Shown here: piece by piece, positions 20,049-29,619 of the stretch
Layout: each line of letters opens with the position of its first letter
How positions within the stretch are numbered: the first letter of the stretch is position 1
Assembly: GCA_903928495.1 (NCBI GenBank)
Contig: CAIYQZ010000061.1
Coordinates: 124,001 to 188,000 of the forward strand
DNA length: 64,000 nucleotides
Reading direction: 5' to 3'
DNA from: an uncultured bacterium
GTDB lineage: Bacteria > Pseudomonadota > Gammaproteobacteria > Burkholderiales > Burkholderiaceae_C
Notes under the pieces: generated by a model
What the model was told of the DNA's origin: nothing
Database searches by the model: none
What the model saw: only the letters and a program-made list of their open reading frames with translations
Position numbers and translations under genes: made by a program

Positions 20049-21902
20049 TTATTTCAAACCGGCCTGCCACTGCAGCACCGAAGCCTGAATGCCAGGCGCA
20101 TCCAGACCTTGTTGCGCCAGCAGGGCAACAGGGTCGCCGTGGTCGATGAACACATCGGGCAGGCCCAGGGTCAGCACAGGCAGGGTGATGCCCAAAGTTT
20201 GCAACGCTTCCAGCACAGCAGAGCCTGCGCCACCGGGCAAGCAGCCTTCTTCGATGGTGACCAGCGCGGTGTGGGTGCGGGCCAGCTCTCGCAGCAGGTT
20301 GATGTCGAGCGGTTTGGCCCAGCGCATGTTGGCCACGGTGGCGTTCAAGCCCTCGGCAGCCACCATTGCCGGTGTCAAAAGGGTTCCAAACACCAGCAAC
20401 GCCACACCCTGCCCCTGCCGACGGACCTCCCCCACACCGTAAGGCAATGGGTCCAGGTGGCTGGGTACTGGCACCCCTGCGCCACTGCCGCGCGGGTAGC
20501 GCACGGCCACAGGGTGGTTTTGTTGGAAGGCAGTGGTGAGCAAAGCCCGGCATTCGGCCTCATCTGCCGGGCAGGCCACTGCCATGTTCGGAATGCACCG
20601 CAGGTAGGCAATGTCATAGGCCCCTGCATGGGTGGCACCGTCGGCCCCCACCAGGCCCGCACGGTCAAGCGCAAACACCACGGGCAGGTTTTGCAGGGCC
20701 ACGTCGTGAATGAGCTGGTCGTAGCCGCGCTGCAAAAAGGTGGAATAGATGGCCACGACGGGCTTCAGGCCTTCACAGGCCATGCCTGCGGCAAACGTCA
20801 CGGCGTGTTGCTCGGCAATGCCCACATCGTGATACCGGCCCGGGAAACGGCGCTCGAACTCGACCAGGCCGGAGCCCTCGCGCATGGCGGGCGTGATGCC
20901 CACCAGCCGCTCGTCTTGGGCGGCCATGTCGCACAGCCATTGGCCAAACACCTGTGTGAAAGTGGGTTTGGTGGGTGCGCTGCTTTTGACCAGCCCTACG
21001 GCAGGGTCGAACTTGCCCGGGCCGTGGTAGGCCACGGGGTCGGCCTCGGCCAGCTTGTACCCCTGGCCCTTTTTGGTGACCACATGCAGGAACTGGGGGC
21101 CCTTCAGGTGCTTGATGTTTTCCAGCGTGGGAATGAGGCTGTCCAGGTCGTGGCCGTCGATGGGGCCCACATAGTTGAAGCCGAACTTTTCAAACAGCGT
21201 GGCGGGCACCACCATGCCTTTGGCGTGTTCTTCCAGTCGCTTGGCCAGCTCGAACAGGGGCGGGGCGTTCTTCAGCACCTGTTTGCCCACCTGTTTGGCT
21301 GCCGCGTAAAACTGCCCGCTCATCAACTGCGCCAGGTAGCGGTTGAGCGCGCCCACTGGCGGCGAAATGGACATGTCGTTGTCGTTCAGCACCACCAGCA
21401 GCGGCACGTCTTGCACACCGGCGTTGTTGAGTGCTTCGAAGGCCATGCCGGCGGTCATGGCGCCGTCGCCAATGACCGCGATGCTGTGGCGGTGCTCGCC
21501 TTTTTGTTTGGCCGCCACCGCCATACCCAACGCAGCAGAAATGGAGGTGGAGGAATGTGCCGTGCCAAACGTGTCGTACTCGCTTTCGTCGCGCTTGGGG
21601 AACCCGCTGATGCCACCGAACTGGCGCAGGCTGCCCATGCGGTCGCGGCGACCGGTGAGGATTTTGTGTGGGTAAGTCTGATGCCCCACATCCCACACGA
21701 TGCGGTCGTAGGGCGTGTTGAACACATAGTGCAAGGCAATGGTGAGTTCGACCGTTCCCAGGTTGGAGCTGAGATGCCCCCCGGTGCGGGAGACGCTGTC
21801 GAGCACAAACTGGCGCAGCTCGTCCGCCAGCGCAGGCAACTGCCCACGGGCGAGGTTGCGCATGTCGGCGGGTTGTTCGATGCGGTTCAGGAGTGAGTTC
21901 AT
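20049..21902 (-). CDS. dxs: 1-deoxy-D-xylulose-5-phosphate synthase
   Basis: First enzyme of the MEP isoprenoid pathway, thiamine-diphosphate-dependent: condenses pyruvate with glyceraldehyde 3-phosphate. 617 residues, full length. TDP and metal motifs are [18 protein letters not shown] and [29 protein letters not shown] and [16 protein letters not shown] are family signatures, as is [13 protein letters not shown] in the second domain. It lies directly downstream of ispA on the same strand (about 54 bp gap), so precursor synthesis and prenyl-chain elongation are probably cotranscribed. Confidence 0.98.
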   Translation of the reverse strand: MNSLLNRIEQPADMRNLARGQLPALADELRQFVLDSVSRTGGHLSSNLGTVELTIALHYVFNTPYDRIVWDVGHQTYPHKILTGRRDRMGSLRQFGGISGFPKRDESEYDTFGTAHSSTSISAALGMAVAAKQKGEHRHSIAVIGDGAMTAGMAFEALNNAGVQDVPLLVVLNDNDMSISPPVGALNRYLAQLMSGQFYAAAKQVGKQVLKNAPPLFELAKRLEEHAKGMVVPATLFEKFGFNYVGPIDGHDLDSLIPTLENIKHLKGPQFLHVVTKKGQGYKLAEADPVAYHGPGKFDPAVGLVKSSAPTKPTFTQVFGQWLCDMAAQDERLVGITPAMREGSGLVEFERRFPGRYHDVGIAEQHAVTFAAGMACEGLKPVVAIYSTFLQRGYDQLIHDVALQNLPVVFALDRAGLVGADGATHAGAYDIAYLRCIPNMAVACPADEAECRALLTTAFQQNHPVAVRYPRGSGAGVPVPSHLDPLPYGVGEVRRQGQGVALLVFGTLLTPAMVAAEGLNATVANMRWAKPLDINLLRELARTHTALVTIEEGCLPGGAGSAVLEALQTLGITLPVLTLGLPDVFIDHGDPVALLAQQGLDAPGIQASVLQWQAGLK

Positions 21903-21956
21903 GGGTTCATGCCAGGCGGGGCGCTCGGGCTGTGTGTATCGGCGGTGGCTGGGCGG

Positions 21957-22865
21957 TCAGTGGCGTCGACCACCCACCCAGTCGGCCAGGGCGTGCAGCG
22001 GGGCCACGTGGGGCAGACCACTGCTGACCAGCGCGGCACGGGCGTGGGCCAACAGGTCAAAGGCGTAAGTTTGCGCCTGCTCCAAGCCCATCAGGCTGAC
22101 AAAGGTGGGTTTGTCCTGGTCGGCGTCTTTGCCAGCGGTTTTGCCGAGCGTGGCGGTGTCGGACACCACATCGAGCACGTCGTCCACCACCTGGAATGCC
22201 AGACCCAGACAACGCCCGTAGTCAGCCAGATGAGCAAGGGCCTGCGATGGCACGCTGCCGCATGCGGCGCCCATCATGACGCTGGCTTGCAGCAGGGCAC
22301 CTGTTTTGAGGCGGTGCATGTGCTCCAGCTCGGTTTGGCTCAGCGCCAGCCCGACGCTGGCCAGGTCAATGGCCTGCCCGCCTGCCATGCCGCCACCGCC
22401 GGCGGCCAGTGCCAGGCTGCGGCACAGGTGTGCTGACAAGCCGTCAGGCAGGCTGCCGTCGCCAGGCACCAGGAGCTCGAAGGCCAGGGCTTGCAAGGCA
22501 TCACCCGCCAGCAGGGCCTGGGCTTGACCGAATTGCACGTGCACGGTGGGTTTGCCTCGCCGCAGCACGTCGTTGTCCATGCATGGCATGTCGTCGTGCA
22601 CCAGTGAATAGGCATGGATGAGTTCCACCGCACACGCTGCACGCAGCGCCGCACCGCCGGATGCGGCCGTTGGGCCTGCCGACTCGCTGGCGGCCAGCAC
22701 CAGCAAGGGGCGCAGGCGCTTGCCACCGTCCAGCACAGAGTAGCGCATGGTCTGGCCCAGACCGGCCGGGGCGCTGGGGCACACCCAGTCAGACAAGGCC
22801 TGTTCGACAGCGGAGAGGTGTCTGGCCATCCAGGGGGCCAGATCGAATTCGGCAACAGCGTTCAT
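21957..22865 (-). CDS. ispA: Farnesyl/geranyl diphosphate synthase (polyprenyl synthetase)
   Basis: A 302-residue all-helical prenyltransferase making C15 farnesyl diphosphate from IPP and DMAPP. Both Asp-rich motifs are visible: VHDDMPCMDNDVLRRGKPT (first) and FQVVDDVLDV (second). The ATG at 22865 overlaps the xseB stop by one base (TGATG), so the two are coupled; an upstream start inside xseB is rejected. Chain length specificity (C10/C15) is assigned from the xseB-ispA-dxs context and size. Confidence 0.94.
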   Translation of the reverse strand: MNAVAEFDLAPWMARHLSAVEQALSDWVCPSAPAGLGQTMRYSVLDGGKRLRPLLVLAASESAGPTAASGGAALRAACAVELIHAYSLVHDDMPCMDNDVLRRGKPTVHVQFGQAQALLAGDALQALAFELLVPGDGSLPDGLSAHLCRSLALAAGGGGMAGGQAIDLASVGLALSQTELEHMHRLKTGALLQASVMMGAACGSVPSQALAHLADYGRCLGLAFQVVDDVLDVVSDTATLGKTAGKDADQDKPTFVSLMGLEQAQTYAFDLLAHARAALVSSGLPHVAPLHALADWVGGRRH

Positions 22866-23116
22866 CAGTCGGCCGCCCAGGGCTTGAGCTCGCCGGACTC
22901 CAGCACCTTGATCTGCTGCTCGACGGCCTGCAGGCGCTCCCTGCAATGGGCCAGCAGTTGGGCACCGCGCTGATACTGCGCCAGCAACTGGTCCAGCGGG
23001 AGCTGACCGGTGTCCAACCGGCTGACGAGTTGCTCCAGCTCCTGTATGGCCAGTTCGTAGGTGGCGGGCAACGGCAGCGGGGCAGCGGACGGGTCAGGTG
23101 TTCGGGTTTTGGACAT
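22865..23116 (-). CDS. xseB: Exodeoxyribonuclease VII small subunit
   Basis: An 83-residue helical protein matching Xse[48 protein letters not shown] is the characteristic coiled pair. It forms the multimeric small subunit of exonuclease VII, which degrades single-stranded DNA; the large subunit XseA is not in the window. First gene of the xseB-ispA-dxs operon, and divergent from the Rieske oxygenase with about 200 bp between. Confidence 0.93.
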   Translation of the reverse strand: MSKTRTPDPSAAPLPLPATYELAIQELEQLVSRLDTGQLPLDQLLAQYQRGAQLLAHCRERLQAVEQQIKVLESGELKPWAAD

Positions 23117-23319
23117 GGGCTGTGCGGAATGTGACAGTTGATTTTACCGGGCCGCCCTTTTCCCCGTGCCGGGTACACTACGCCCCCCTTTTTAACCCTG
23201 ACGGGGTTACACCCAAGGCAATCACTTCACCCTCCCGCGCCAAGCCGACAGTCGCCAGCGATTTTCGTGATGCGCTTACCCTGCCCCTTCATAGGGGGAG
23301 TCTTTAGGTCAGGACCTTC

Positions 23320-24465
23320 ATGTCTGATTTGAGTCTTCAACTGCAGCAGGCCACAAGCCAACTTCCAGTTTCCAGCTATTTTGATGAGGCGCTGTTCCGG
23401 CGCGAACTGGAGACCATCTTTCAGCGCGGGCCCCGCTATGTGGGGCACACCAACGCCGTTCCAAACGTCGGCGACTACTACGCATTGCCCCAGGAGGGCG
23501 AAGGCCGTGCACTGGTGCGCACGGCCAACGGGGTGGAGCTGGTGTCCAACATCTGCCGCCACCGGCAGGCGGTGATGCTCAAAGGCCGGGGCAACCTGGG
23601 CCACACCCAGGCGGGCAGTGCAGCAGGCAACATCGTGTGCCCCCTGCACCGGTGGAGTTACAGCGGTGGCTCGGGCATGGGCAAGCTGGGGGAGCTGATT
23701 GGCGCCCCGCACTTTGCCCAAGACCCCTGCCTGAACCTGAAGAAGTACCCGCTGCGCGAGTGGAACGGAATGCTGTTTGAAGACAACGGCCGCGACATCG
23801 AGGCCGACCTGGCCCACATGGGCCCCCGTGCCGCGCTCAACTTCGACGGCATGGTGCTGGACCACGTCGAGTTGCACACCTGCCACTACAACTGGAAAAC
23901 CTTCATCGAGGTGTACCTGGAGGACTACCACGTAGGCCCCTTCCACCCCGGGCTGGGCAATTTTGTGACCTGCAGTGACCTGACTTGGGAGTTCAAGCCC
24001 GAGTACTCGGTGCAGACCGTGGGCGCACAAAACCTGCTGGGCAAGGCTGGCAGCCCGGTGTACCAGCACTGGCACGAGCAACTGATGGCATACCGTGAAG
24101 GCAAAGCGCCCGATCACGGCGCCATCTGGCTCACCTACTACCCTCACATCATGGTGGAGTGGTACCCCCATGTGCTGACCGTGTCCACGCTCTACCCCGT
24201 CAGCGCCAGCGAAACGCTGAACATGGTGGAGTTCTATTACCCCGAAGACATCGCCGCCTTCGAGCGCGGATTTGTGGACGCGCAACGCGCCGCCTACATG
24301 GAAACCTGCATCGAAGACGACGAAATCGGTGAACGCATGGACGCAGGCCGCAAGGCCCTGCTGGCGCGCGGCGACAACGAGGTGGGGCCGTACCAAAGCC
24401 CGATGGAAGACGGCATGCAGCACTTCCACGAGTGGTACCGCCAACGCATGGGCAACCCCGTTTGA
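23320..24465 (+). CDS. Rieske non-haem iron oxygenase, large (alpha) subunit
   Basis: A 381-residue ring-hydroxylating-type oxygenase. The Rieske [2Fe-2S] ligands are C79, H81 (NICRHR) and C107, H110 (CPLHRW); the mononuclear iron site is the D202/H204/H209 stretch EDYHVGPFHP inside YNWKTFIEVYLEDYHVGPFH. No small subunit, ferredoxin or reductase gene is adjacent, so it must borrow electron-transfer partners. Single-subunit members of this branch include choline or carnitine monooxygenase-like and phenoxybenzoate-type enzymes; the substrate here is unknown. The next gene is a DMT exporter of uncertain relation. Confidence 0.9.
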   Translation: MSDLSLQLQQATSQLPVSSYFDEALFRRELETIFQRGPRYVGHTNAVPNVGDYYALPQEGEGRALVRTANGVELVSNICRHRQAVMLKGRGNLGHTQAGSAAGNIVCPLHRWSYSGGSGMGKLGELIGAPHFAQDPCLNLKKYPLREWNGMLFEDNGRDIEADLAHMGPRAALNFDGMVLDHVELHTCHYNWKTFIEVYLEDYHVGPFHPGLGNFVTCSDLTWEFKPEYSVQTVGAQNLLGKAGSPVYQHWHEQLMAYREGKAPDHGAIWLTYYPHIMVEWYPHVLTVSTLYPVSASETLNMVEFYYPEDIAAFERGFVDAQRAAYMETCIEDDEIGERMDAGRKALLARGDNEVGPYQSPMEDGMQHFHEWYRQRMGNPV

Positions 24466-24466
24466 T

Positions 24467-24509
24467 GTAGCTGAAAGCGCTTGACCATCGAGCGCTGGAG
24501 GCCAAAAAC
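24467..24509 (-). repeat. Dispersed intergenic repeat, copy E
   Basis: Read on the minus strand: GGCCTCCAGCGCTCGATGGT, then CAAGCGCTTTCAGCTAC. It fills most of the gap between the Rieske gene and the EamA gene. Confidence 0.6.
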
Positions 24510-24518
24510 ACCCTCAAA

Positions 24519-25415
24519 ATGCAAGCCCTGTGGATGCTGCTGGCCTCGCTGCTGTTTGCCACCATGGGGGTGTGCATCAAGTTCGCGTCCGAGCACTTCC
24601 ACAGCTTCGAGGTGGTGTTCTACCGGGGGTTGATCGGGCTGCTGTTCATGGCCGGTGTCATGCGGTTGCGCCGCGTGTCGCTGGCCACACCCGTGCCCGC
24701 CATGCACCTGTGGCGCAGCGTGGTGGGCACCACCGCGCTGACCACCTGGTTCTACTCCATCGCCGCCCTGCCCCTGGCCACCGCCATGACTCTGAACTAC
24801 ATGAGCAGCGTGTGGATTGCAGCCTTTCTGGTGGGCGGCGCGCTGCTGATGCAACGCCAGGGCGAAGCCCTCAAAGGCCAGGGCCCGCTGGTGCTGTCGG
24901 TGCTGGCCGGATTCGGCGGCGTGGCCCTGATGCTGCGTCCCACGGTGGCCAGCGACCAGTTGCTGGGCGGGTTGGTGGGCATGTTGTCAGGCGTGTTTTC
25001 GGCGCTGGCGTATTTGCAGGTGTCGGCACTGTCGAAAGCCGGCGAGCCTGAGAGCCGCACCGTGTTCTACTTTTCCGCCGGGGCCACCCTGGTGGGTGCC
25101 GTGGGGCTTGCCATCAGTGGCACCAGCGCCTGGATATGGCCGCAGGCGCTGTGGATGTTGCCCATTGGCCTGCTGGCGGTGCTGGGCCAGTTGTGCATGA
25201 CACGGGCCTATGCCAGCGGTGCCACCTTGCTGGTGGCCAACCTGCAGTACACAGGCATTGTGTTTGCGGGCATCTACAGCATCGTCATCTTCGACGACGA
25301 CCTGCCGCTGCTGGGCTGGCTGGGCATGGCGCTCATCATTGCCAGCGGCATCACTGCAACACTGCTCCGCGCCCGTACCGCTCCCCAAACCCCGCCGGAA
25401 GACCACTCCGGCTGA
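24519..25415 (+). CDS. EamA-family (DMT) transporter
   Basis: A 298-residue inner-membrane protein with ten predicted hydrophobic helices in two homologous halves of five (RhaT/YdcZ-like EamA repeats): LWMLLASLLFATMGVCIKFA opens repeat 1 and GGLVGMLSGVFSALAYLQVSAL opens repeat 2. Members export amino acids and metabolites; substrate unknown. The sulfurtransferase follows 19 bp later, suggesting cotranscription. Confidence 0.85.
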   Translation: MQALWMLLASLLFATMGVCIKFASEHFHSFEVVFYRGLIGLLFMAGVMRLRRVSLATPVPAMHLWRSVVGTTALTTWFYSIAALPLATAMTLNYMSSVWIAAFLVGGALLMQRQGEALKGQGPLVLSVLAGFGGVALMLRPTVASDQLLGGLVGMLSGVFSALAYLQVSALSKAGEPESRTVFYFSAGATLVGAVGLAISGTSAWIWPQALWMLPIGLLAVLGQLCMTRAYASGATLLVANLQYTGIVFAGIYSIVIFDDDLPLLGWLGMALIIASGITATLLRARTAPQTPPEDHSG

Positions 25416-25434
25416 CAACCCTGACGCCATTGCC

Positions 25435-26307
25435 ATGTACACCACCCTCATTTCAGTGGCCGATCTGGCCCAGTTGCTGTCCACCCCAACCGACTTGCGC
25501 GTGTTCGACTGCACGTCCGACCTGATGAATCCCGCGCTGGGGCCGCAGCAGTTCGCAGAAACGCACATTGCGGGCGCCACCCACGCCAGCCTGGATGAGC
25601 ACCTCTCGACCCACGGTGGCAGCGTGGCGGCAGGCACAGCCGCCTGCGGTGGCCGACACCCACTGCCCACCCGCGAGGCCTTTGCCCGGTGGCTGGGCAG
25701 TGTGGGCGTGAGCAATACCACCCAGGTGGTGGTGTACGACCGCAACGGCGTGAACTACGCTGGACGAATGTGGTGGATGCTGAAGTGGTGCGGCCACGAC
25801 GCGGTGGCCGTGCTCAACGGCGGACTTCAGGCCTGGACGGCTGCAGGCCAGCCACTGGCAACAGGCGCTGCCACCGGCGAAACCACCGCCCGCACCTTTG
25901 CCCTGGCGCCTTCGTTGGTCACACTGGTGGACACCGCTGCCGTGGTGGGCCGTCTGGGTCAACCAGCCCAGACCGTGCTCGACGCCAGGGGCGCGCCCCG
26001 CTACCGTGGCGAGGTAGAGCCCCTGGACCCCATTGCGGGCCACATACCCGGCGCGCTGAACCGGCCCTTCCCCACCAACCTGGACGACAACGGCCTGTTC
26101 AAGTCTGCTGAACAGTTGCGCCAGGAGTTCGATGTGCTGCTGGCTGGACGCGACCCTGCCAGCGTGGTGCACCACTGCGGCAGTGGCGTCAGCGCCGTGC
26201 CCAATGTGCTGGCCATGGAACTGGCCGGGCTGGGCCGTCAGGCGTTGTATGCGGGCAGCTGGAGCGAGTGGAGCAACACCCCTGGCCTGCCGGTGGAACG
26301 GGGCTGA
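25435..26307 (+). CDS. 3-mercaptopyruvate/thiosulfate-type sulfurtransferase (two rhodanese domains)
   Basis: A 290-residue tandem rhodanese protein. The second domain carries the catalytic Cys248 in HHCGSGVSAVPNVLAM; the CGSGVSA loop is closer to mercaptopyruvate sulfurtransferase (CGxGVTA) than to thiosulfate-type CRKGVT loops. It moves sulfane sulfur from 3-mercaptopyruvate or thiosulfate to acceptors. The start at 25435 (MYTTLISVADLAQLL) is the domain start; a longer frame beginning in the EamA gene is spurious. The gene converges with the ZIP gene. Confidence 0.9.
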   Translation: MYTTLISVADLAQLLSTPTDLRVFDCTSDLMNPALGPQQFAETHIAGATHASLDEHLSTHGGSVAAGTAACGGRHPLPTREAFARWLGSVGVSNTTQVVVYDRNGVNYAGRMWWMLKWCGHDAVAVLNGGLQAWTAAGQPLATGAATGETTARTFALAPSLVTLVDTAAVVGRLGQPAQTVLDARGAPRYRGEVEPLDPIAGHIPGALNRPFPTNLDDNGLFKSAEQLRQEFDVLLAGRDPASVVHHCGSGVSAVPNVLAMELAGLGRQALYAGSWSEWSNTPGLPVERG

Positions 26308-26348
26308 GCGCAACTGGCCGGGGTTGAGCCCCCCGGCACAGCGCCAGA

Positions 26349-27158
26349 TCAATGGGCCAGACCGCTGACCACCGCCACCAGACCCATGCCCGCCAACAGC
26401 CCGCCGAGTTGGGCCACCGTGTCAGCCAGATTCAGCCGCTTTTGCAGCTGCGGGATCAGGTCGGCCAGGGCCACGTACACAAAGCTGCTGGACGCCACCA
26501 CCAGAAAGTAGGGCAACTGTTCTTCCAGCTCACTGACCAGGAAGTAGCCCACCAGCCCCCCAATGGCCGTGACGGTGCCGGCCAGCGACACCTTCACCAG
26601 CGCAGCGCGCTCGGTGCCCACCGTGTGGCGTAGCACCACCAGGTCACCCATGTGGTGTGGCACCTCGTGCGCCAGCACCGCCAGTGACGTGACCAAGCCC
26701 AGCTTCCAGTCGGCCACAAAGGCCGATGCAATCAGGATGCCATCGCCAAATGCATGGACGCTGTCGCCTGCCAGCACCGCCCAGCCGCCGCCCATGCGGG
26801 GGCTAGCGTGGTGGTGGTGGTCGTGAGCATGGTGAGCGTGCGCATGCGCGTGGTCATGGCCATGCCCGCTGGGGCCGTGGCTGTGCTCGTGACCGTGGTG
26901 GTAGAGCTCGGCTTTGTCCAGCAGAAAGAAAAACACCAGCCCGCCCAGCAGCAGGGCAAACAGGTCATGCGCACCGGCGGCTGACTCGAAAGCCTCGGGC
27001 AGCAGGTGCATGAAGGCCGTTGCCAGCAAGGCACCCGCCGCCAGGCTGAGCATGTGTGCCGTGTAGCGGGCCAGCATGGCAAAACTCAGCACGGCAGCCA
27101 CCCACACACTGCCCACCCCAGCCGCCACGGTGCCCAGCATAATCAAGAAAAGCGTCAT
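26349..27158 (-). CDS. ZIP family divalent metal transporter
   Basis: A 269-residue ZIP protein with about eight hydrophobic helices. The central cytoplasmic loop is histidine-rich (YHHGHEHSHGPSGHGHDHAHAHAHHAHDHHHH), and the metal-binding helix 4-5 motif is AVLAHEVPHHMGDLVVL. ZIPs bring Zn, Mn or Fe into the cytoplasm; metal specificity cannot be read from this. The start region at 27158 overlaps a repeat copy, and a terminator at 27204-27229 ends the upstream gene. Confidence 0.9.
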   Translation of the reverse strand: MTLFLIMLGTVAAGVGSVWVAAVLSFAMLARYTAHMLSLAAGALLATAFMHLLPEAFESAAGAHDLFALLLGGLVFFFLLDKAELYHHGHEHSHGPSGHGHDHAHAHAHHAHDHHHHASPRMGGGWAVLAGDSVHAFGDGILIASAFVADWKLGLVTSLAVLAHEVPHHMGDLVVLRHTVGTERAALVKVSLAGTVTAIGGLVGYFLVSELEEQLPYFLVVASSSFVYVALADLIPQLQKRLNLADTVAQLGGLLAGMGLVAVVSGLAH

Positions 27159-27200
27159 AGCAAACTATTGAATACCATCAAGCGCTGGAGCCTAAAAATT
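27158..27200 (-). repeat. Dispersed intergenic repeat, copy C
   Basis: Minus-strand reading GGCTCCAGCGCTTGATGGTA then TTCAATAGTTTGCTATGA. The ZIP start codon lies at the repeat end, so the element provides its 5' leader. Confidence 0.6.
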
Positions 27201-27203
27201 CAT

Positions 27204-27229
27204 AAAAAAACCGCCGGGGTTCGGCGGTT
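27204..27229 (-). terminator. Terminator of the dienelactone hydrolase gene
   Basis: On the minus strand AACCGCCG-AACCC-CGGCGGTT with a run of Ts after the stem; 33 bp beyond the hydrolase stop. Confidence 0.85.
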
Positions 27230-27261
27230 GTTGCTTGGCGCTGAGTGTAGCGTGACCGGGC

Positions 27262-28161
27262 TCAGGCCACGCCGTGTGTTTTGAACCAGGCGAGCGCCCG
27301 CTGCCAGCCGTCTTCAGCCGGGCCCTTGCGGTAGCTGGAGCGATAGTCAGCATGGAAGGCGTGGGGCGCATCCGGGTACAGCACGAACTCGGACGCTTTG
27401 GCCGCCTTGGACCCGGTCTTGAGCGCCTCCTGCATGGCGGCCACCGTGTTGACCGGAATGCCGGTGTCTGCCGCACCGTACAGCCCCAGCACAGGGCCGT
27501 TCAGGTTGGCCGTCACATCCATGGGGTGTTTGGGATTGAGCGCACTGGTCTGGCCCGTCAACCGGCCGTACCAGGCCACACCGGCCTTGATGTGTTTGCT
27601 GTGCGCGGCGTACAGCCAGGTCTGGCGGCCACCCCAGCAAAAACCGGTGATGCCCACTTTGTTGAGGTCACCACCGTGGGCACCAGCCCAGGCCACCGTG
27701 GCGTCGAGGTCGGCCATCACCTGCGCATCGGGCACCTTGGAAATGACCTCGGCAATCAGCTTGGCCATCTCGGCATAGCCCTGTGCATCGCCCTGGCGCA
27801 CAAACAGTTCGGGGGCAATCGCCAGATATCCGGCGTGGGCAAACCGGCGGGCCGTGTCGGCAATGTATTCGTGCACACCAAAAATTTCCGACAGGACGAT
27901 CACCACCGGCAGCTTTGTTTTGCCCTTTGGCGCTGCCCGGTAAGCGGGCATGGCAAAACCGTTCACGTCAATGGTCACGTCGCCGACGGTCAGGCCTTTG
28001 GCCGACGTCTGGATGGCCGTTTGGGCTGCGATGGGCATGACCGACGCCGCGTACCCAACGCCGATAGCGGCTTTCAGTGCGGTGCGGCGGGTGGCACCCT
28101 GTTCGGTGGTCTGGCCCGGCAACAGGGCTTGCAAGTCATTCACTTGGTCGGTTTTCAACAT
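27262..28161 (-). CDS. Dienelactone hydrolase family protein, exported
   Basis: A 299-residue alpha/beta hydrolase. The nucleophile is Cys in GITGFCWGGRQTW, and the catalytic Asp/His are in the second half (PDAPHAFHADYRSSYR). It begins with an Arg-pair export signal (TRRTALKAAIGVGYAASVMPIAAQ) after a 35-residue N-terminal region, so it is probably Tat-secreted. Dienelactone hydrolases of this group act on small lactones or esters; the true substrate is unknown. The ATG at 28161 (MLKTDQVND) is used; a start 33 bases upstream has no support. The hybrid kinase follows upstream with 35 bp spacing on the same strand. Confidence 0.85.
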   Translation of the reverse strand: MLKTDQVNDLQALLPGQTTEQGATRRTALKAAIGVGYAASVMPIAAQTAIQTSAKGLTVGDVTIDVNGFAMPAYRAAPKGKTKLPVVIVLSEIFGVHEYIADTARRFAHAGYLAIAPELFVRQGDAQGYAEMAKLIAEVISKVPDAQVMADLDATVAWAGAHGGDLNKVGITGFCWGGRQTWLYAAHSKHIKAGVAWYGRLTGQTSALNPKHPMDVTANLNGPVLGLYGAADTGIPVNTVAAMQEALKTGSKAAKASEFVLYPDAPHAFHADYRSSYRKGPAEDGWQRALAWFKTHGVA

Positions 28162-28196
28162 GGCGGAGTCTCCTGTGGTTTTGGGTGCGCGCAATG

Positions 28197-29612
28197 CTAT
28201 CGGCTTTCAATAAACCGTGTGATGGCCGCGCGCAATGTGGCCACCGTGGCTGGCTTGGACACAAAATCGTTCATGCCAGCCGCCAGGCAAGCCTGTCGGT
28301 CCTCTTCGAAGGCATTGGCCGTCATGGCCACGACCCAGGGCTGGGCAGGCAAGGGCATGTCGCGCAGGGCGCGCGTGGCAGAGACGCCGTCCAGCCGGGG
28401 CATTTGCATGTCCATCAGCACCAGGTCGTATTGGCGGTGGCGCACACGCTCCAGCGCCTGCTCGCCGTCGGTGGCCACGTCCACGTCTTGCAGCCCCAGC
28501 GCCTTCAACTGGGCCAAGGCCAACTGGCGGTTGACCACATGGTCTTCCACCAGCAACACCGCCAACGCCTGCCCGAGAGGGGCCGACGACGGCGGGGCTG
28601 CAACTGGGGGCAGGGGCGCGGTTTTGATCACCGGTTCAGAAATGGGAGCATCCGCTGCCTGCACGGGCCACTCGAATGAAAACGTGCTGCCGCGCCCGGG
28701 TTCGCTCTGCAGCCACAACCGCCCCCCCATCAGTTCGATGATGCGGCGCGAAATGACCAGACCCAGCCCGGTGCCGCCGAAGTGGCGCGTGGTGGAACTG
28801 TCGGCTTGGACGAAGGGCTCGAAGATGCGGGCCTGTGCGTCGGGCGACACCCCCACCCCAGTGTCTGTCACGGTGGCCAGTAACCAGCCGGGGTGGTCGG
28901 GGCTGAGCTCCAAGCGGGCGGTCACAGTTCCCCTGGCCGTGAACTTGATGGCATTGCCCAGCAGGTTGAGCCATACCTGGCGCAGCCGCACCGCATCACC
29001 CAACACCCAGCGCGGCACAGCCGGTTCCACGGAACAGTCAAAGGCCAGACCTTTGGCCTGCGCCTGGGGCTCCAGCAACGCAGCCACATGAACCAACTCA
29101 TCCACGGGGGCGATGGGCACACGCTCGATTTGCATGTGGCCAGCCTCGATCTTCGAGAAATCGAGGATGTCGTTGAGCAACACCATCAGGCTCTGCCCAG
29201 ACCGGTGGATGGTCTGGGCAAAGTTGGTCTGATCGGGGGCCAGGGGGGTTCGCAGGAGCAATTCGCTCAGACCCAGAATGCCATTCATGGGCGTGCGGAT
29301 TTCATGGCTCATGGTGGCCAGAAAGCGGCTCTTGGCCAGGGTGGCAGCTTCGGCACTGGCCAGCGCAGCCCGCAGGGCTTCGGTGCGCTCGGCAACCAGA
29401 TGCTCCAGGCTGCTGGCTGCGGCCTGAAGCGCCTGGTTGGCCTGGTACAGCGCAAGGCTGCGGTCTTCCAGAAGCTTTTCAGCCTGTTGCCGTGCGCTGC
29501 GTTCGCGGGCCACGCGGGCCTGGTATCGGGCCTCCAGGGCCGTCAGCTCGGGGCGGGGCGCGCCTGAACCGCCCGTTGGCTCGGGCGGGGGAGTGGGTGG
29601 CAAGCTGCTCAC
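28197..29612 (-). CDS. Soluble hybrid histidine kinase (HisKA-HATPase-receiver), H-NOX partner
   Basis: A 471-residue kinase with no membrane segment: a coiled-coil (about 22-95), HisKA with His103 ([11 protein letters not shown]), HATPase with the N box around Asn220 (LLGNAIKFT), G boxes DTGVGVSP (250-257) and GGTGLGL (279-285), then a receiver domain (351-471) with Asp401 in LVLMDMQMP and Lys near SKPAT. The start is GTG at 29612, 7 bp after the H-NOX stop; AAGG, overlapping the stop region, acts as its ribosome binding site, so it is translationally coupled. Known H-NOX-associated kinases (HnoK in Shewanella and Vibrio) are inhibited by NO-bound H-NOX; this one is the hybrid version. Its phosphotransfer partner is not in the window. 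Confidence 0.93.
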   Translation of the reverse strand: MSSLPPTPPPEPTGGSGAPRPELTALEARYQARVARERSARQQAEKLLEDRSLALYQANQALQAAASSLEHLVAERTEALRAALASAEAATLAKSRFLATMSHEIRTPMNGILGLSELLLRTPLAPDQTNFAQTIHRSGQSLMVLLNDILDFSKIEAGHMQIERVPIAPVDELVHVAALLEPQAQAKGLAFDCSVEPAVPRWVLGDAVRLRQVWLNLLGNAIKFTARGTVTARLELSPDHPGWLLATVTDTGVGVSPDAQARIFEPFVQADSSTTRHFGGTGLGLVISRRIIELMGGRLWLQSEPGRGSTFSFEWPVQAADAPISEPVIKTAPLPPVAAPPSSAPLGQALAVLLVEDHVVNRQLALAQLKALGLQDVDVATDGEQALERVRHRQYDLVLMDMQMPRLDGVSATRALRDMPLPAQPWVVAMTANAFEEDRQACLAAGMNDFVSKPATVATLRAAITRFIESR

Positions 29613-29619
29613 GCGGCCT

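Noticed and set aside
23117-23319. Possible tRNA or riboswitch in the gap before the Rieske gene
   Set aside because: No cloverleaf or conserved core can be folded; only short GC hairpins.
26317-26337. GCCGGGG/CCCCGGC hairpin between sulfurtransferase and ZIP genes
   Set aside because: Stem is perfect but there is no T-run on either strand, so I did not call it a terminator.
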